64,000 bases of DNA from Asterias amurensis (Eukaryota; Echinodermata; Asteroidea; Forcipulatida; Asteriidae), in contig NC_092651.1 in NCBI RefSeq assembly GCF_032118995.1, positions 12,611,285 to 12,675,284 on the forward strand. Reading direction: 5' to 3'. Below are positions 53,575 to 63,620 of the stretch, piece after piece (the first letter of the stretch is position 1; each line of letters begins with the position of its first letter). The notes under the pieces are model-generated. The model worked only from the letters and a program-made list of their open reading frames with translations. It did no database searches and was not told the DNA's origin. Position numbers and translations under genes: made by a program.

Positions 53575-56500
53575 GTAAATAAGTCATTCTTTTAATATTA
53601 AACCCGTTCGCTGAATCCTGTAAACGACTGTTCTATTAAACTATCTATAAACAATGTGACCTGTGACATTACATGTTTACAAAAGAGCCACACAGAGCCT
53701 CGACTTCCTGCAGGCATGATTTGTACACAGCTCTTTGAAAAAAAAAACCATAAAATCTTACATAGAGATGGCACTGTCTCAGTTTTATCAACTTTTTATA
53801 TGATGAAAGGGGGCGCATCTCAAAACTTGACCAGCTTTTACTTTCATAACTCTTGGTTTTATGTGGAATTATGACACAAAATGTCAACTTTCCCATAGGA
53901 CCAGGGGATCTTGCCTGTCACAGAATACTCAAATAATGTACAAGGTCACACTTATTGTAAACAAGGTTTACATGGTCTATACTAATTTTATTTTTAACTG
54001 TTTTTTGGTCTGTGTGGTAGCCAACCTTGAAACATGTCCTAGCCCGGGATAGAGCAGATGCAATGTATTTTGTTTTGCAATACCTATATACCCTCTTAAA
54101 ACGTCCGGTTCACAATTGACCCGGTTCCGAGTCCCGCTGCGCCTGACCCATTTCTGGGTCACTGGTACCCGGAGTCTGTGTCAAAATGACCCCTTAATAA
54201 TAGTTTCCAAGTGTCTTGGATTGTTCTACAGTAATAGTGAGGAATCCTGTGAAAATTGGGCAAGAAAATGTCGGTGATGTGAGATGCAGGGGGCGCTCTC
54301 TGCCATCATTGTTAACGGGTACACTGAATGAAATGATGAAAAGCAATCTACAAACTACAACACAATCTAAGTTATAGTTCATAACTTAGATCATACTGAT
54401 TTAAATGGAAACCAAAATTTAAAAGATAGGTTATTGTAATTTATGTAGCAGAAAAAAGCATGTAGCAGAAAAACCGGTAGGCCTACCGGCTCCATCCGTG
54501 GAAGGAACCGGTACGCCTACCCGGGCTGCGTAGGGGAATTCCCCGCAATGAGTCCCTCTGAAGCGCCCGGAAGGGCTTCAACTGGATCAACATCCCGCCA
54601 AAAATGAGATTAACAGAAGGTAAACTTGGCAAACAATTGCGTTTAAAAGAACACTTAATTTCACTTGTTGAACATTTTGTTCTTTCTTTTTTAAGTTGTT
54701 TTATTAAAACGAAAGTTTGTTGAGCAGAGGCCATCCAGGAAAAGGCAGAAAAAAAGAAAAAAAAAAAAATACAATACAAAAGTATACAAAAATATGGTCT
54801 TACCCATAACCGAAGTGTGTAAGCACTGTATACCAAGGAGTCCACTTTCCCGAGTACTGTAAACAAAAATGTATAGATAGTAAAATTAATAGTTTAAAAC
54901 GTACAGATTCAAAGTAGATACTAAGAAATGGCATCGATAACATTAAAGTATTATACGCGCACGTATTTACTAACAAGTTACCCACCCTAAGTAAATACAT
55001 TTTTACAAAAAGATAGGTTATTGAAAGTATGAATTCTGAGACCCAATAACGAGACACTTTAAGGGGTTTATAAGGCACATTCAGCAGCCACAGCCATGCA
55101 GGAACAGCCGGGCGAACACCATCTCTTTTCGATATCAAAGTGCACTGGGTTATTTTACGTGCGTTACACAACACACGTGAGCAACGGCTTTACGTCCCAT
55201 CCGAAGGACGACGCAATGGTTAAGTGTCTTGCTTAAACTTGGACATGAGTTTCACGACTGAGACTCGAACACAAACTCTGCTGTTTAGAAACAGCAAAGT
55301 TTTAATTCGGTGTTCTTAACCGCTCGGCCACGACACCTCCAAGGGCAAGTATTGCCATTATTGCTTGTAAATACAACAAGTGAGGTGCGGTGAACGCACA
55401 TTACGAAGGTACACTTCTGAAGTGTGTGCAGTACTCACGTGCACAACTACAAAACAGCTTGAAACTAATTGTCTCATGTTTTTACCCCTCAAAGAGTGCC
55501 CGAGGGGTACATACAAGTCAGACAACGCAGAGGTGAGTAAATGTACCCCTTGCCCGCCTCACTCAACCACGACGGCAGAGGGCAGCACATCTCCTTCGGC
55601 GTGCGAGTGCTTGGAAGGGTACTTTCGTGCAGAGGATAAAACATGCAAAGGTAAGATTGGATACGTTATCTATCTAGAATCTGAACTTTATAAAATCAAA
55701 CACATGTTTTTTGTTGCCCTGCACCTTTTGTTGACAAATAAATCGCTGCGTCATGTTTCTCTCAATGCATGGAAGAATTTCGAGTGAAGAAAAGGCTTCC
55801 ATGTTTGGGGCAATCATTGATTCAGTATTCATTAAACGCTTAATTATTTTTTAAAACATTGTTTATTACAACTTTATTGCAAGAAAACCTTCACAAGTAA
55901 AACAACAAACTTGGAAAGGAACGACCATACTTGTTCGACAAAACAGTGTTAACGGGTACACTAAACGAAATGATGAAAAGCAATCATACAAACTACAACA
56001 CAATCTAAGTTAGAGTTCATAACTTATATCATACTGATTTTCACGAAATGGAAACCAAAATAGGAGCCTTCTCAACAATTTTGGGGTTCTACCATTTTTC
56101 TTATAAAACAGTTCAAAGGTGTCCACGATTAAAATTCTATCATTTTTGTTTTAATACAGTTAATAGATGTGCACGACTTGGACGACCATTGAATGGTCGG
56201 ATAATACAAGAGATCTGCAAGAACACCTACGAATCGGAGTGTTCGTTTGAATGCAACCTCGGCTACGAGCTGATCGACCCTGCCAACTCTGCCACACGCC
56301 GATGCGAAGCTAACGGCTTTTGGTCAGGAAAAAAAGCACAGTGTCAAAGTGAGTTCCGCCTAATCGATTTCAATTTTTGGCCGCTAGGTGGCAGCAGACT
56401 CAAACAGCGCATCTTTTTTTAGCTTCATGATCCTTTTCGAAAACACGGCTTCGGCTTTGAACTCGGCTCAGGCTAGCCTGGCCCCGCGGTTGTTTTGACA

Positions 56501-59500
56501 ACTGCGCGTGCTTTGCGTACGTGCCCAAGGCTTCAGACGAGAGAACGGGGCCCGGAAGCCGAATCCAAACCCGAAGCAGTGGGTTCGAAAATGGCCTTAG
56601 AAAAGTGTGCTTTGATCGTGCCGAGATGCATGGTCGGTTTCCGCCAGAGATTCTGTCCTCTCAGTGGTAAAATTAACGTGGGCTGAAGGATGATGTATCA
56701 AAAGAGGGCGCCATCAGAATTATGTAGTGCAAAATTCGCCGTATTGTGGACAGGATCTCCCGAGGAGGGGAGCGGGGGGGGGGGGGGGGGGAGAACTGTG
56801 TCCGAATTTACGGCTACAGCTATGGCTACGACAATTGCTAAGGGTGTTAATAAGGAAGTCCTATACCTCAACGCATGATGACGCGGCAATCAAGCCAGCC
56901 ACCAATTTGGACACGGCCGCCAAGCTCAACTACCATTTCGAAAAGAAGAAGAAAAAACCCGAATATGATTTGCTTTTACTCTTACACCAATGTAGACCTA
57001 TGTATTGGCGCTGTATCTTAGTCCTTTTCAGGGTTTTGTGAAAACAAATTACCCGACGATTACTCGGTGAGATTCGAACCCGCGACCTTTGTGTATTAAT
57101 TAACTAAGATTTTGATTTAATGATCATCAACTAATTTGGATGTATTGACCCCTATATCCCACTCCCCACCCAGAGGTCAGCTGTGACGAGATCCCAACAC
57201 CAACTGATGGCAGTAGGCTTTGTTTAAAACAAGATGCTTTTCTCGGTGATGTCTACGGTTCTACTTGCAGGTAAGTTTCCAACAGAAAATACTTTTGTCT
57301 TTTGTGACCGTTGTCTGTCTTGTACGGAATTCCCCGAATACGGAATTTCTTTCTCTCCCCATTACTCATTACCAAGTAAGGTTTTAGGCCAATAATTATT
57401 TTGAGTATTTACCAATAGTGTCCACTGCCTTTAAAGGATTTTGATAGCTAACAAATTAACACATTGAAATTAAAATCGAACAATTTAAATTGTCCCATAA
57501 TTATTTATGATTATAAAGAAGGAGGAAGGTGTTCGGCTGCAGCCGAAAACCTGTTATTTATTTTAACATTATGATTACGTTTGAGTGAACCAGGTGCGTA
57601 CGGTGCTCCAGAAGTGCCAAACTAAATGTTTTGAGTTAATGGAATGAAATACAATTTTAACAACATAATGTTGTTAGCTCGATACAATGACATGAAATTC
57701 CGGAGCTCCGTATGAGACAAGAAGCAGGTGTTATTTATGAGCAAAATATTTGTTTGAATTTTATATGGACAGCTTTTCGTGTAAGGATGGCTTCAACGAG
57801 GACGGGGATAGAGAACGTGAATGCACTGAGTCTGGAGAGTGGTCCGGGGTACCCTTTTCATGCAGAGGTAAGGTGGAGTGGCAGGAGATTTTGCCCCACA
57901 CACAGGGAATTGTGTACAAGCTTCTCATGAGAGCGCCCTCTATTGGGATCAAACTCCATCGGCTCATACTGGGCGACAGAATCTCCGGGGACAAGTTTCC
58001 CCGGACAAAAGAAATAAGAAGACATACGAAACTTGATTAATCTCCAAAAAGAAGCATTCGGCACTACCTTATAAGTAAGGTTTGCTGTAATACCATTATA
58101 ATCTCTTTGGGGTAGTTCTCAAAAGAACCGTTGGTTTCAACTCGACGTTTCGATCAGTATGCTCGGATCGCCCTCTGGAGAAAGAAGTTGTAAATACTGT
58201 TGTAAATACACTGAAGTTGTAAATACTGATAATACTCGTATACAAACGATAGGGGGGGGGGGGGCATATTCCATTCTCGACTTTGTCATCGGCGACGTCG
58301 TTCACCTCGATCAATGTTATGCAGTTCCAGAGCGCTCCATTTATGACAACATCAATGTCATAAGAGACAGCATCATGTACGCCAACCATTCTGACCTGCC
58401 TCTCGCCTTGTGTAATTTGGACCAAAAAAAGGCGTTTGATAGCATTGACCATGACTACTTACTCTAGACGCTGCAAACAATGGGTTTTTGGTGAGCATTT
58501 TGTTTCCCTCATCCGTCTTCTTTACACGGATGTCCAAAGCACAAAGTCCAGTCCACGCTAACAGCCCCACTCCCATTTGAGAGAGGTATTCGTCAAGGAT
58601 GCCCCCTCTCAGGGTTGTTATATTCCATTGCTATCGAACCCCTTCTTCATACCATCAGACGTAACTTGCAAAATTATGGTATGTCACTTCCGGGTTCCGA
58701 CAGGATCCTGACTGTTTCTGCTTATGCAGATGACGTCACCGTTTTTGTTTCATCCAACAAAGGATTTCAAGTATTGAATGATATTTACACTATTTACAGT
58801 AGGGCATCGTCTGCTTGTCTTAATCTTAATAAATGTAAAGGGTTGTGGGTCGGAGCATGGATAGACAGACAAGACCAACCACTCAATTTTCTCTGGAACA
58901 ACAGTGATGTCAGATTTCTTGGAGTTCATCTGGGAAACACAGAAACTTCTAGACAAAAAAACTGGAAATTGTGCAAAGAAAAACTGAATAACGCTCTTTC
59001 GAGGTGGAGTGGTCTGGCAAGGACCATGTCTTTCAAAGGCAAAATCATTATAGCCAATCAGATAGCTGCCTCGAAATTGCTGCATTTTCTCGCTGTTCTC
59101 CCTCCACCAGAACAAGTTTTAGATGAACTCCAGGAAACTCTCATCAATTTTGTTTGGTCTCAAAAACGTCATATGCTCAGTAGAAAAGTGCTTTTCCAGT
59201 CCCCATTGAAAGGGGGACTTGGTCTTTTCTGTCCTAAATCCCGTGTGATGACTTATAGATTTTCTGTTCTTCAGCGTTTGTTTTGTAAAAATAAACACCC
59301 TGCCTTTTATTTTCTTATCCACTATTGCCACATGTATCGTAATCTAGGTCACGATTTTCAACTCTTTTATACCAATCTTGAAGTGAAATATCTTACCAGT
59401 CTCCCCGTTTTCCAAGCAGAAATTCTCAAAGCTTGGATCACATCGAAAGCCACCACGAGCGTACCACCTGCCTCTGTTAATTATGTTGTGAATATGCCTA

Positions 59501-60694
59501 TTAATAGTTTGATTTTATGTAGCCATGGTAACAAAGAACTTCTCTCTGGTCGGCTCCTTTTATGTGGTGTCACACTAATCAGTCAACTACTCGACAAGGA
59601 CGGAAAGTGGATCTCAGCTGAAGACATTCAAAAACAGCATCGGATGGGACTACGCCCACTTTCTTCAAGAACACTTGCAACAGAATTGTCACACATAAGA
59701 CAAACCTTACGAGATCTCTTCCCCAAACTCTTCGACAAAAGGGGTGCTACAACGACTCCTGACGAAGGAACTGAGTGTTTTCTCCACTTGAACTTTCCAA
59801 CACCTGACATCAAAATGAACGACATCAAAAGTGAATCCAACTTTCCCTCCAAACACCTGTACACCGTCTTCAACAAATAACTCAATACTCTGCCGGACAA
59901 CCCCCGAACCCCTTGGCACAGGGACATCCTGCAAATGACCACTACAATACCGTGGAAAAATGTTTACAAATCACCCATCTCCAAGAAAGAGGGTGATGTA
60001 CAGTACCGGTTACTTCATAAAATTCTACCATCGCAGGAAGTTCTCCATTACATCGACCGTAGTCTACCAAAAACGTGCGGCTGGTGTGGACCATCAGAAA
60101 AAGGAACTCTGCTACATCTCTTCTTCCACTGCCCATCAATTCAACCAGCACTCAACCTTCTGCATCGATGCATCACACAACTACTTCCCACAATGACACT
60201 AACTTTCGATACATACTGGTGCCTCATCCACCACAGCAGGGGCCGACCGAGAGAAAACGTTGATTTAGCCAATTATTTAATTGTTAGCTTCAAAGCTAGT
60301 GTTTACTGGTTATATGTTCACTCCAATTTCAAAGACTGCCTTCACACCTGGAAATACCGTATTAAAAGTAAAATCATAATAGAGTACCGCTACTTCCATC
60401 TCCAGAACAATGTTCCCCTTTTCCTCAAGAAGTGGGGTCTCTGCAACATGTTCAAGATCACCGATAATGCCATTGAATGTACTCTGTAATTCTGTTTCTA
60501 TTCCTTGTTTACCATGCCATGCTAATGTATTTGCTTAAGTGTTAATTTGGGTGTTATTTCAATCCCAGCTACTGATCTCTTTTTGTCACAGATATTTATT
60601 GTCTATTTTATGTAACTTTTTAGTTTCTATGTTTTTGAAAATTCTGTACATTTTGTGTATGAATAAAGTGTTTGCTTTGAAAAGTCAAAAAAAG

Positions 60695-60730
<36 letters not shown>

Positions 60731-63620
60731 GAAAAATTAAATGATGGCATTTAATGTCTCTTGCTGCAATACATTTGTACAGTAGTTAAAACTAGTGCGA
60801 CTATTGTATTAAAGATGAAGAACAGCATGGTTTAGATGTTGAGGAACACACCTTGTTTGATGCATTACTCCGCTGTCAGAGTTCACATGCACCTCGGCAG
60901 AGACTTACACCCACGACCTTTAACATTCAAAACCACTTAGTTATGACTAGATGACCAATAGACCAATGGGTACTACAAACATTTCCAATAACTTCTTATG
61001 TTTCCTCCAGCCAAGACCTGTCCCATCCTGATCGCGGAAACCCATACGAGGATCGTACCGCCAGAATGCATGGAACGCCAGTTGGAACATAAATCCCAAT
61101 GCTTCTTCGAATGCGACTGCGGGTTCCAGTTAAGAGGCGTTAGTTCTAGAACATGTCAAGCAGATGGTACTTGGTCAGACACATCAGTGCAAAACACATG
61201 CATCGGTAAGTCAAAGAACAATCGGTTTCCTCATTGCTCATTTTTGTTTTGGCATTGTTTTTAAAAATGTTGTTTTTAACCCTTAGATATTGAGCCTCCA
61301 GAATTCATCACTTGTCCCGGTGACATTTCCCTCCCGACCGATCTGAACAAGAACTTTGCTACTAACCCTGCAAACTGGGACCAACCAGAGGCAATGGACA
61401 ATGATGGAGAGCCGGTCATCGAGGCGTCACTGTCCGCTACGCAGCAGCGGTTCTACCTGGATGAAGTAACGGTCATCACCTACACAGCGCGTGATGAGAC
61501 CGGACTCGAAAACACATGTACTTTCAGTGTTACAGTCAAAGGTATCATCACAAATTGCATCACATCTTCAACAACTATAAGATGTAGAACGGTGTTTATT
61601 TTTCTCTTGTGGCATTTGTTAGTATCACTGTTTAGCAATTATGTCTTCTATCGCCCTTATTTCGAGAATTACCAGTATTCTCTGAAACAGCCAATTACTT
61701 GTAGAAAACATAAAAACCTCAAATTGTTTGATTACAATCAACAATTAAGGACATTTACACTGTGCAGTCTGAGCTACATAAGCAAAAGTGTTTTTTTCAG
61801 AATCACTCGAGTAATTTCGGCCATTCTAATTTCTAGACGAGGAGCCACCACAAGTTATCAACTGCCCAAACTCCATGGCAGTAAAGACCGACAATCGTCT
61901 AGCCGTTGTTCACTGGGAAGAGCCGGTGTTCCAGGATAACTCTGGGCATGACGCCTCGGTCATCTCCAACCGTCCGTCCGGGTCCACGTTCTTCTTTGGT
62001 CAACCAGAGAGTATTTGGTATATAGCAGAGGACCAAGCTGGTAATACTGCACGGTGTGAGTTCACCGTGTCTGAGGAAGGTAATGCTTACTAATAGGAAT
62101 ATCAAGCAGTAGTTTATCCCGGGAAGTATGGCGAGGTTCGTGAAGAGATGAGAAAGTAGTTAACCTTTAATCTTATCAACATCTTTAGATGAGTGATTAA
62201 AGCCACTGGACACTATTGGTTATTGCTCAAAATTATTATTACCATAAAACGAGAACTCGGCATTTGATTACTAAGGTCTTGAAATCAAGCATCTGAAAGC
62301 ACACAACTTGTGCAACAAGGGCGTTTTTCTTCCATTATCCTGTGTAACTTCGACGACCAATTGAGCTCAAATTTAATTTTCATAGGTTTGTTATTTAATG
62401 CATATGTTGAGATACACAAAGTGAGAAGACTGGTCTTTGACAGTTGCCAAAGGTGTCCAGAGTCGTTAAGATGTCAATGGCTATAGTTTTAATCACTATT
62501 GGTAAGCCATGATGATACATTTTTCAAATTGTTTTAAGATTTGGAGCCTCCTGAATTCATCACCTGCCCGGAGGACATTGTGCTCCCCACTAATCTCCAT
62601 GAAAACTTTACCACAACGACCTGGGACAGACCTGAGGCACGAGACAATTTTGGAACACCGACCATCGAGGCTTCCCCCTCGGCTGCCAAGGAGCGGTTTT
62701 ATCTGGATGAAGTAACGGTGGTCACGTACACAGCACGTGATAGGTCCGGACTCCAAAGCACATGCACATTCAGCATTACGGTCACAGGTATATCGTACTA
62801 AGACATAGCCTTTACAATACCACAAAGACCCTCTTGCAGATGACATCGAACAAAATAGTTATAAGAAGTTATAAGAAATTATAAGAAGTTCATCAGGCTG
62901 GTAAATATCCACTTAGCAAATGAATTTTCTACAAAACACAGTCAATACTTAATACGTAAATTTCGTTTACGTTTTGATTAGTATCACTTGTCATACTCAG
63001 AACGAGGCACCACCAGTCGGTTGGTGGCGCTGTTTCCTACTACGGCCACTGGATGGTGATTTGGCCGATTGTGTCCTCCCCCGGGTCGGAACTTGGGGTT
63101 TGAGGGTGTCCCATGACAGTCGATACCCCCCCCCCCCATCTCTGTTGAGAGTTGATCGTCGTCTCATTAATTCAAGCTAGTTTTCCGATAATTTACATAG
63201 AACCATAGTCACAATACACCGTAAAATGTACGGATACAAAACCTTAATAATTTTAACGGTTTTACTAATCTATAACCGTCGGCTGTTTACAAATTTAATT
63301 ACATAATTAATTAACCCTTAAGTCTCTATTATAAACACGATATTAAATTTGGTTTATTTTTAGATGAAGAGCCACCACAGGTACTCAGTTGCCCGGGCTC
63401 TATGGCGATAAAGACCAAGGGCAGTTCTGAAATTGTCCATTGGGAAGAGCCAATCTTCCAGGATAACTCCGGGAAAGAAGTGACGGTCATCAATTCGGAC
63501 TTACCGTCCGGGTTTACTTTCTTTTGTGGCCTGATGGAAACTGTTTATTACATCGCAGAGGACCAAGCTGGTAATAAAGCGATTTGTGAGTTTACCGTGG
63601 ATGTAATGTGTATGAATTAG
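53496..63620 (+). CDS. Gene C: chimeric secreted GCC2/GCC3-CCP-HYR protein
   Basis: 10 exons, about 604 aa: 53496-53574, 55495-55650, 56160-56348, 57174-57270, 57773-57867, 61011-61205, 61287-61541, 61837-62079, 62539-62787, 63364-63620. The order is signal peptide, GCC2/GCC3, two CCP (the second split), CCP, four HYR. Exon 1 comes from gene B, exons 2-5 are copies of SVEP1 exons 5-8, exons 6-10 are copies of gene B exons 14-18. All joins fall in phase-1 introns and the composite frame is fully open, with consensus splice sites throughout. A LINE lies in intron 5. Probably secreted and extracellular; the function is unknown. A collapsed or misjoined assembly is the main alternative. Confidence 0.8.
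54310..54418 (+). repeat. Extra short copy of SVEP1 intron 5 sequence
   Basis: GTTAACGGGTACACTGAATGAAATGATG through ATGGAAACCAAAATTT matches 15717-15827 and also 55950-56060. It lies just left of duplication block 2, so the junction carries a small fragment out of order. Confidence 0.82.
55035..55345 (-). mobile_element. tRNA-derived SINE (recipient copy)
   Basis: Duplicate of 14780-15115, with the head GTGGCCGAGCGGTTAAGAAC on the minus strand closer to the tRNA-like consensus. Gene C intron 1. Confidence 0.75.
55495..57867 (+). CDS. Gene C exons 2-5: SVEP1-derived GCC2/GCC3 and CCP1-CCP2
   Basis: Exon 2 (55495-55650) encodes [15 protein letters not shown]...[13 protein letters not shown]. 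Exon 3 (56160-56348) encodes RCARLGRPLNGRI...[14 protein letters not shown]. Exons 4 and 5 (57174-57270, 57773-57867) encode [11 protein letters not shown]...STCS and [11 protein letters not shown]...SGEWSG. Lengths (156, 189, 97, 95) and phases equal those of SVEP1 exons 5-8. All cysteines are kept. The start of exon 3 is more diverged than the rest. Confidence 0.87.
56112..56159 (+). repeat. 48-bp tandem duplication creating two acceptors for gene C exon 3
   Basis: The SVEP1 exon 6 acceptor region is present twice: AAAACAG|TTCAAAGG at 56111 and AATACAG|TTAATAGA at 56159. Both are in frame. The second gives an exon of the ancestral 189 bp; the first adds 16 codons with an extra cysteine pair (RCPRLKFYHFC) to the CCP. 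Confidence 0.8.
56381..56396 (+). promoter_or_regulatory. CTCF-like motif (duplicated)
   Basis: CCGCTAGGTGGCAGCA, copy of 16099-16114 with one substitution that still matches the CTCF core. Gene C intron 3. Confidence 0.45.
57045..57434. mobile_element. SINE remnant and MITE fragment (recipient copies)
   Basis: 57045-57105 duplicates the SINE remnant at 16745-16805; 57353-57434 duplicates the family-1 MITE end at 17051-17132. Gene C exon 4 lies between them. Confidence 0.7.
58070..58185 (-). mobile_element. Stem-loop repeat with hammerhead-like core (recipient copy)
   Basis: Duplicate of 17800-17905. The inverted stem reads CGATCAG-TATGCT-CGGATCG, one change from its sister. Confidence 0.4.
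58279..60693 (+). mobile_element. L1/Tx1-type LINE, 5'-truncated, decayed
   Basis: It begins inside the reverse transcriptase (HLDQCYAVPERSIYDNI, then LDQKKAFDSIDHDYL). After TAG 58465-58467 and a pair of frameshifts at about 58480-58560, it stays open from GIRQGCPLSGLLYSIAIEP through the catalytic AYADDVTVFV (about 58720-58750). It continues to TAA at 59878-59880, then on in the same frame to 60489. The C-terminal part has a zinc-finger-like CGWCGPSEKGTLLHLFFHC. The 3' UTR contains AATAAA and ends in (TCAA)n. One frame with few lesions suggests a fairly recent insertion. Confidence 0.9.
60694..60730. repeat. (TCAA)n microsatellite, LINE tail and duplication junction
   Basis: About nine TCAA units joining the LINE 3' end to duplication block 3. 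The donor locus has the same repeat at the same border. Confidence 0.92.
61011..63620 (+). CDS. Gene C exons 6-10: CCP and four HYR domains from gene B
   Basis: Exon 6 (61011-61205) is the copy of gene B exon 14; exons 7-10 copy HYR exons 15-18 with identical lengths (255, 243, 249, 257 bp). Only a few residues differ, e.g. VEPPEF to IEPPEF, NNARCVF to NTARCEF, VVRCPGS to VLSCPGS. The stop TAG is at 63618-63620. The preserved a-b-a-b HYR order shows that internal duplication preceded the copying. Confidence 0.9.
62197..62469 (+). mobile_element. TTAA-type MITE, family 1 (recipient copy, left end kept)
   Basis: TTAA 62197-62200, AGCCACTGGACACTATTGG, to TTAA 62466-62469. It is internally shorter than other copies: about 100 bp of the centre is missing here and in the gene B copy. 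Confidence 0.85.
62938..63253. other. ~315-bp segment present only in the gene C copy
   Basis: Flanking sequence aligns to the gene B intron on both sides, but this stretch has no counterpart there. Its centre is GC-rich (CGGTTGGTGGCGCTG, GGGTGTCCCATGACAG) with a C run at about 63127-63138. Inserted here or deleted there; identity unknown. Confidence 0.75.

Larger units (their letters stand above)
52771..54210 (+). repeat. Segmental duplication block 1, recipient copy
   Basis: Copy of 33830-35160, starting TTCATTGGCATAAGC, with the G and C homopolymers, GGTAGGCCGGATGG, the MITE fragment (53126-53180), the CCAAT box and exon 1. The right limit lies in intron 1, around TTGACCCGGTTCC...TCTGGGTCA. 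Confidence 0.87.
54491..58279 (+). repeat. Segmental duplication block 2, recipient copy
   Basis: Copy of 13733-18000. It lacks the 531-bp TTAA element (empty site at about 54643-54646) and has an extra 48 bp at 56112-56159. The right end is at ATTCCATTCTCGA, after which the LINE begins. Confidence 0.92.

Noticed and set aside
54023..54052. CCP-like start ANLETCPSPG after an acceptor-like TGGTAG in gene C intron 1
   Set aside because: It runs into a stop at once, and the homologous gene B sequence at about 34785-34830 is non-coding intron. Coincidental resemblance.
58615..59880. 421-codon open frame as a host gene
   Set aside because: It carries the AYADD reverse-transcriptase motif, RQGCPLS and a downstream zinc-finger-like region in the order of L1/Tx1 LINEs, and continues past its stop in the same frame.
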